DNA of 10,200 bases. Source: Wolbachia endosymbiont of Cylisticus convexus. GTDB taxonomy: Bacteria > Pseudomonadota > Alphaproteobacteria > Rickettsiales > Anaplasmataceae. Below are positions 6,566-10,200 of this stretch, piece after piece. The stretch covers positions 1 through 10,200 of the forward strand of contig NZ_QPIP01000059.1 of NCBI RefSeq assembly GCF_003344345.1, read 5' to 3'. How positions within the stretch are numbered: the stretch's first letter is position 1; each line of letters starts with the position of its first letter. Under the pieces are notes generated by a model, which was not told where the DNA came from, made no database searches, and saw only the letters and a program-made list of their open reading frames with translations. The position numbers and the translations under genes were made by a program.

Positions 6566-7885
6566 TTATTGTGAAGACAATAGATCCAGCGTATTAAGAA
6601 CACTAGCAAGACGAGATTTTAATTGATCTTCATATTCACTCCAATCTTGAATTTTCTTTCTTGCAACACCTGAGTCAATCGCAGCTTTTGCAACAGCAGG
6701 AGGTACTATAGAAATTAATCTTGGGTCAAATGGGGTAGGTATTATATATTCACGACCATAGCTCATTTTACGACCGCCATAGGCTGCAGATATCTCATTC
6801 GGCACTGATTCACGGGCAAGCTTTGCTATTGCATCTGCAGCGGCAATTTTCATCTCATTATTTATTGTTGTTGCATATACATCGAGTGCTCCTCTGAATA
6901 TGTAAGGAAATCCCATTACGTTATTGACTTGGTTGTTATAGTCTGACCTACCAGTTGCAATTATTGCATCTGGCCTTACAGACTTTGCAAATTCAGGCCT
7001 TACTTCTGGATCAGGATTAGCAAGAGCAAAAATGATCGGGTCTTTACCCATGCTTTTTAACATCTCTTCGTTAAGCACATTTTTTGCAGATAGTCCGATG
7101 AATACATCAGCGCCTTTTATTGCATCAAGTAGAGAACATTCTTTAGTGTCAATTGCATATTTTTCCTTCCACTCATTCATGTCCTCTTTTCTGTCTTTGT
7201 GTATTACTCCTTGTTTGTCACATAATACTATGTTCTTAGCACCCATGGACTTTAGTATTTCCAAACACGCAATACCAGCTGCTCCAGCTCCATTCATGAT
7301 GATCTTGACATTCTCTAATTTCTTTCCAGCAATATCGAGGGCATTTTCTATACCAGCTGCAACAACCACTGCAGTTCCGTGTTGATCATCGTGGAACACT
7401 GGAATATCCATCAATTCATTTAGACGTTTCTCTATTATGAAACAATCAGGAGATCTTATATCTTCTAGATTTATTCCCCCCCAACTTGGTCCAAGATACC
7501 TTACTGCATTGATGAAATCTTCTATATTTTCTGTGTCAACTTCTATATCGACTGCATCAATGTCAGCAAAACGCTTAAATAAAACAGCTTTGCCTTCCAT
7601 GACGGGTTTTGAAGCAAGAGGACCGATATTACCAAGCCCAAGCACTGCAGTGCCATTTGAAATAACAGCTACATAATTGCTTTTTGCCGTGTAATCATAA
7701 ACAGCTTCAGGATTTTTAGCTATTTCAAGGCATGGAGCTGCAACACCAGGAGAATAAGCAAGTGATAGATCATACTGTGTACATAAGGTTTTTGTTGGTA
7801 TAATCGACACTTTACCAGGCTTACCACCCCTATTATGATACTTAAGTGCTTCTTGTTTTGCGGTATTATCTAAATCATCGTTCAT
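6566..7885 (-). CDS. maeB: NAD(P)-dependent malic enzyme, short form
   Basis: Decarboxylates malate to pyruvate and CO2 with reduction of NAD(P)+, linking the TCA cycle to pyruvate. The 439-residue protein has the N-terminal malic domain with AYSPGVAAPCLEI (catalytic Tyr), SKPVMEGKAVLFKRFADIDA (catalytic Lys region), NLEDIRSPDCF and FHDDQHGTAVV (metal-binding acidic residues). The NAD-binding domain follows with the Rossmann loop NGAGAAGIACLEIL, then ALANPDPEVRPE and ATGRSDYNNQVNNVMGFPYIFRGALDV. The C-terminal phosphotransacetylase-like domain of long MaeB proteins (about 760 residues) is absent, and the gene ends cleanly after the malic domains, so this is a natural short form. Cofactor preference is not decidable here. 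It heads the probable maeB-bolA-grxD transcript. Confidence 0.95.
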   Translation of the reverse strand: MNDDLDNTAKQEALKYHNRGGKPGKVSIIPTKTLCTQYDLSLAYSPGVAAPCLEIAKNPEAVYDYTAKSNYVAVISNGTAVLGLGNIGPLASKPVMEGKAVLFKRFADIDAVDIEVDTENIEDFINAVRYLGPSWGGINLEDIRSPDCFIIEKRLNELMDIPVFHDDQHGTAVVVAAGIENALDIAGKKLENVKIIMNGAGAAGIACLEILKSMGAKNIVLCDKQGVIHKDRKEDMNEWKEKYAIDTKECSLLDAIKGADVFIGLSAKNVLNEEMLKSMGKDPIIFALANPDPEVRPEFAKSVRPDAIIATGRSDYNNQVNNVMGFPYIFRGALDVYATTINNEMKIAAADAIAKLARESVPNEISAAYGGRKMSYGREYIIPTPFDPRLISIVPPAVAKAAIDSGVARKKIQDWSEYEDQLKSRLASVLNTLDLLSSQ

Positions 7886-7912
7886 TCTTATGTTTTAAGC
7901 TCATATTTTTTA

Positions 7913-7940
7913 AGTATATGGAGTTTTTATGAATGTTCAA
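7913..7940 (-). promoter_or_regulatory. Predicted promoter of the malic-enzyme gene
   Basis: On the minus strand TTGAAC (7935-7940) and TATACT (7913-7918, five of six consensus bases) are separated by 16 bases. This would start transcription about 20 bases before the malic-enzyme ATG. Ribosome-binding signals are weak (TAAGA before ATG). Read by eye in AT-rich DNA. Confidence 0.4.
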
Positions 7941-7957
7941 TTGTAAACTATTAACTT

Positions 7958-8964
7958 GTGAACTCGATTGTATTTCTATATAAATTTATCTACTACACAG
8001 CAGCCAAGCAACAAATTGCTGGTTACACCAAAGAGAAAGTCATTCATTCAGAAGAGCTACTTGAGATCGTAAGAGAACAGCTAAATAAGGATGATATGAG
8101 GATTTTAACTGATACAAAATTGAGGTGTAATATTATTCCAGTAGATATTCATGCTAAGCACAATCAGAAGAAGTAATTGAAGGAGAGAGGAACCCTGAAA
8201 AACTAGCTGAATTTAGAAGTTCGAATATGAAGAACGATAAACATACTATAGCAAAAGCATTAACAGGCGATTATAGAGAAGAACATTTATTTGTACTGAA
8301 ACAAGAATATACAGCATATACTTTTTTTCAAACCGAATGTGATAAAAGCATAGAAAATTGCTATAAAATATTTGAAACAAAGTCTGATGAGAGTAAAGAG
8401 TTAGGTAAGGAAAAAAACAAATCTAGAAGAGGCAGACCGAACTTCACCTTGCGTGAGGAATTATATCGGGTAACTGGCATAGATTTTACTAAAATTCCTG
8501 GACTTGATATACTGACTGTGCAAACTATTATTTCAGAAGTTGGCATTAACCATAATAAGTGGCGATCAGAAAAGCACTTTACTTCATGGTTAGGACTTAG
8601 CCCTGCTAACAAGATCACAGAAGAAAAAGTATTTGGAACAAAAACTCGTAAAGTTATTAATCGCGCTACAGATGCCTTGCGAATGGCTGCTTATGCTGTG
8701 GGAAATAGCAAAAGTGCATTAGGTGCATATTGTAGGAGATTAAAAAAACGGCTAGGAGCAATAAAAGCAATTACCGCCACAGCAAGAAAATTAGCATGTA
8801 TCCTTTACCAAATGTTGAAATATGGACAAGAGTATGTGGAAAAAGGAATGAGTTATTATGAAACACGCTACAAAGAGAAAGTTGTGAAAAATTTGATCAA
8901 AAAAGCGCAGGGATTTGGCTACACACTAGTTCAACAAGAAGAGTTGATTGATGGAGTTTATTAG
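7958..8964 (+). pseudogene. IS110-family transposase remnant, copy 2
   Basis: The C-terminal two thirds of a second IS110 subgroup transposase. The main frame holds EEVIEGERNPEKLAEF, then KALTGDYREEHLFVLKQ, the helix-hairpin-helix-like IPGLDILTVQTIISEVG, WLGLSPANK, the LRMAAYAVG helix and KLACILYQMLKYG (Transposase_20 domain). Its first ATG is 8227, but family similarity extends upstream to about 8164. The preceding part (LTDTKLRCNIIPVDIHAKH) is in another frame ending at a stop at 8174-8176, so a one-base loss near 8155-8163 split the gene. Sequence further upstream to 7958 (GTG) aligns only loosely. The whole RuvC-like DEDD domain is missing, so the copy is dead. It differs from copies 1 and 3, so it is a separate insertion lineage. 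Confidence 0.85.
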
Positions 8965-8989
8965 GAGAGCCTAGTTTCTTGATTTTAAA

Positions 8990-9008
8990 CCACTTTAAGA
9001 TTAAGTGG
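8990..9008 (-). terminator. Terminator of the tRNA-Arg gene
   Basis: CCACTT and AAGTGG form a 6-bp stem around a seven-base loop. It directly follows the tRNA 3' end on the minus strand and overlaps its last few bases, and is followed by TTTAAAATC. The position is typical of a tRNA terminator, which suggests the tRNA was once a normal gene here. Confidence 0.5.
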
Positions 9009-9050
9009 GACTAGTGCGATTCGAACGCACGGCCTTCGGATTAGGAATCT
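9006..9050 (-). tRNA. 3' half of tRNA-Arg(CCU), interrupted by IS110 copy 3
   Basis: On the minus strand the sequence has the anticodon loop TTCCTAA (anticodon CCT), the 3' anticodon stem TCCGA, a short variable loop, a perfect T-arm GTGCG-TTCGAAT-CGCAC, the 3' acceptor strand TAGTCCC and discriminator A. The 5' half is absent: instead of a 5' anticodon stem TCGGA, the sequence runs into GACGGTAGA, which is the right end of the IS110 copy. The D-arm and the 5' acceptor strand (expected GGGACTA) are not found in the window up to 10200. They should lie beyond the left end of the insertion, just outside the window. The gene as it stands cannot give a functional tRNA. Confidence 0.85.
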
Positions 9051-9056
9051 ACCGTC

Positions 9057-9995
9057 TTAAGCGTCAAGATAAAAACTATTGTTTTTTACCATGGCATTTA
9101 AACAAATAATGATTTTTCTCATGACAGCAACTAATGCAACTTTAGCGGCTTTGCCAGAAGCAACTAAGCGCTGATAAAGAGCTTTCATTTTCCTGTTATG
9201 ACGCATTGCGACCACAGCAGACATGTATAATGCTTTTCGAGCATAAAACCTGCCACCTATGATTTGAGCTTTGCTTACCTTTCTTCCGCTTTCATTAGTT
9301 TTTGGTGCAACTCCAATTAGACAGGCTATTTCTTTATTATCTAATCTACCAAGCTCAGGTACTTCTATGAGTAGGATACTCGCAATTTTGCGTCCAATAC
9401 CTTTATAGCTAGTTAGAAGTTTGCTTTTTTCCTTCAAACCAGGGTCAGAGTCTATTATGTCTTCTATGTCTTGCCTAACTTGCTCTAATTGTTTTTTGGC
9501 AAATTCTATCTGCTTTACTATATATTCTCTGGCTTTTCCTGTCACATTATGTAAACGACACATATTTGCGTGAACATCATCGCTTAGATTACGCTCAATT
9601 GCTCTTAGTTCTTTTAGTTCTTCTTGTTTTTGTGAAACTATACATTCTACTACCTCATCGTTTTTTGTGATAAATTCAGCATACTTTTCTAGCAATTTTG
9701 CATCTAATTTGTCTGTTTTTGCAAAATGGTTACAAGCTTTCGCAAACGCATATACCCGGTTTGGGTGAGCTCTATGCACAACTATACTATGTTCTTGTAA
9801 CAATTTTACGACAAGTTTTTCATAACCGCCTGTTGATTCTACTACACATAATTCAACAAATACATTAACTATTTTTGACTTTATAAACTCAGATATAGCT
9901 TTTTCTGCATTTTCTATACGCTGATGTTTATTGTTGATTGAAATATCAAGTGTCTCTTTTGAAACATCAATACCCATAAAAACTGTTCTAGCCAT
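9057..9995 (-). CDS. IS110-family transposase, intact
   Basis: A 312-residue DEDD recombinase that moves the element as a circular intermediate guided by a bridge RNA. The RuvC-like N-terminal domain shows MGIDVSKETLDIS (Asp10), VVESTGGYE (Glu53) and KTDKLDAK (Asp95, Asp98), giving the full DEDD set. A helical middle section follows (about 100-190). The C-terminal Transposase_20 domain includes LLTSYKGIGRKIASILL, LIGVAPKTNESGRK (candidate catalytic Ser236), GGRFYARKALYMSA and VALVAVMRKI. The start is ATG 9995, with AGGTG five bases upstream. The stop codon TAA is the beginning of the right-end sequence TAAGACGGTA. No frameshift is seen. It is a different subgroup from copies 1 and 2. Confidence 0.95.
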   Translation of the reverse strand: MARTVFMGIDVSKETLDISINNKHQRIENAEKAISEFIKSKIVNVFVELCVVESTGGYEKLVVKLLQEHSIVVHRAHPNRVYAFAKACNHFAKTDKLDAKLLEKYAEFITKNDEVVECIVSQKQEELKELRAIERNLSDDVHANMCRLHNVTGKAREYIVKQIEFAKKQLEQVRQDIEDIIDSDPGLKEKSKLLTSYKGIGRKIASILLIEVPELGRLDNKEIACLIGVAPKTNESGRKVSKAQIIGGRFYARKALYMSAVVAMRHNRKMKALYQRLVASGKAAKVALVAVMRKIIICLNAMVKNNSFYLDA

Positions 9996-10029
9996 TTTTG
10001 CACCTATAAATTATAATCAAATAACAATA

Positions 10030-10163
10030 TAAATGATGTACAGGATTGTGATTCGATCTTTTAGATCCCCCTACCGTTCGTACTACATTTTTTAAGCAAG
10101 GAGTGTACTGAGATTCCTACGATTTCTATCAATCAATCCAATTGACAGTATCACTCCTTGCTC
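10030..10163 (-). ncRNA. Candidate bridge RNA of IS110 copy 3
   Basis: A hairpin pairs 10095-10110 with 10146-10162 over 16 bp with a single bulged base, closing a 35-base loop (10111-10145). Read on the minus strand, the last nine loop bases (TAGGAATCT) are complementary to the tRNA DNA at the right-end junction. Seventeen bases after the hairpin, ACGGTAG (complement of 10071-10077) repeats the element's right end (9049-9055). A small palindrome, GATCT-TTT-AGATC (10055-10067), follows. The order of hairpin, target match, donor match and transposase is the same as in copy 1. The ends of the RNA are estimates. Confidence 0.65.
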
Positions 10164-10169
10164 ATTATA
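10164..10169 (-). promoter_or_regulatory. -10 box for the copy 3 bridge RNA
   Basis: A perfect TATAAT on the minus strand ends one base before the base of the bridge-RNA hairpin. Transcription would begin at about 10157, inside the first arm. No good -35 box stands at 17 bases: TTGTAT (10191-10196) is 21 bases away. In IS110 elements a full promoter can form only in the circular junction, which would explain the missing -35. Confidence 0.4.
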
Positions 10170-10200
10170 GCCTTGCGACTTTGATTTAATATACAATCCA

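Larger units (their letters stand above)
9050..10200 (-). mobile_element. IS110-family element, copy 3 (intact transposase)
   Basis: This element lies on the minus strand. Its right end, AAGACGGTA (complement of 9050-9058), overlaps the transposase stop codon and meets tRNA-Arg sequence at 9050. The left end is beyond the window. By the spacing seen in copy 1 (hairpin to left end about 40-46 bases), it should lie close to position 10205. The element has a complete transposase gene and a structured 5' non-coding region, so it could be active. Confidence 0.8.

Noticed and set aside
7032..7676. Two open + strand frames within the malic-enzyme gene
   Set aside because: They are antisense to a complete, motif-rich enzyme gene and show no domain features.
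8361..8618. Open minus-strand frame inside copy 2
   Set aside because: It is a shadow of the transposase remnant on the + strand.

Overview
This is a 10.2 kb, AT-rich window that reads as the chromosome of a Wolbachia-type endosymbiont (Rickettsiales, Alphaproteobacteria). The basis is gene content and protein character: RF1, EngB, an ArgB-like protein, malic enzyme, BolA, a CGFS glutaredoxin, a eukaryote-like leucine-rich-repeat remnant, and three different IS110-family copies within 10 kb. The assignment is inferred from protein appearance; no database search was run.

Layout. (1) 1-1340, + strand: an IS110-family element with a structured 5' non-coding region and a transposase gene broken by two frameshifts. 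(2) 1341-1904: a gene-poor stretch, then on the minus strand the tail of a leucine-rich-repeat gene that abuts the stop codon of prfA. (3) 1902-2981, minus: prfA (RF1). (4) 3088-4615, +: engB and an overlapping, strongly diverged argB-like gene, followed by a hairpin terminator. (5) 4915-5949, +: an RND-type periplasmic adaptor. (6) 5960-7885, minus: malic enzyme, bolA and grxD in one orientation; BolA and CGFS glutaredoxin are known partners in Fe-S cluster handling. (7) 7958-8964, +: a truncated, frameshifted second IS110-family transposase. (8) 9006-9050, minus: the 3' half of a tRNA-Arg(CCU). (9) 9050 to the window end, minus: an intact third IS110-family element whose right end lies inside that tRNA.

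The most interesting signal is in the non-coding parts of the first and third IS110 elements. Each has, about 100 bases upstream of the transposase start, a long hairpin with a 35-37 base loop. The last bases of that loop, directly against the 3' arm, are complementary to the DNA that follows the element's right end: 11 of 11 bases in copy 1, 9 of 9 in copy 3. Just downstream of the hairpin, each RNA also carries a copy of the element's own right end (9 and 7 bases). Both right ends share AAGACGGTA. This is the layout expected of IS110 bridge RNAs, in which one loop specifies the target and the other the donor. In copy 3 the specified target is the anticodon region of a tRNA gene.

The rest is housekeeping. 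Points of note are the ArgB-like protein, which has lost several motifs needed for acetylglutamate kinase activity, and the junction between the LRR remnant and prfA.
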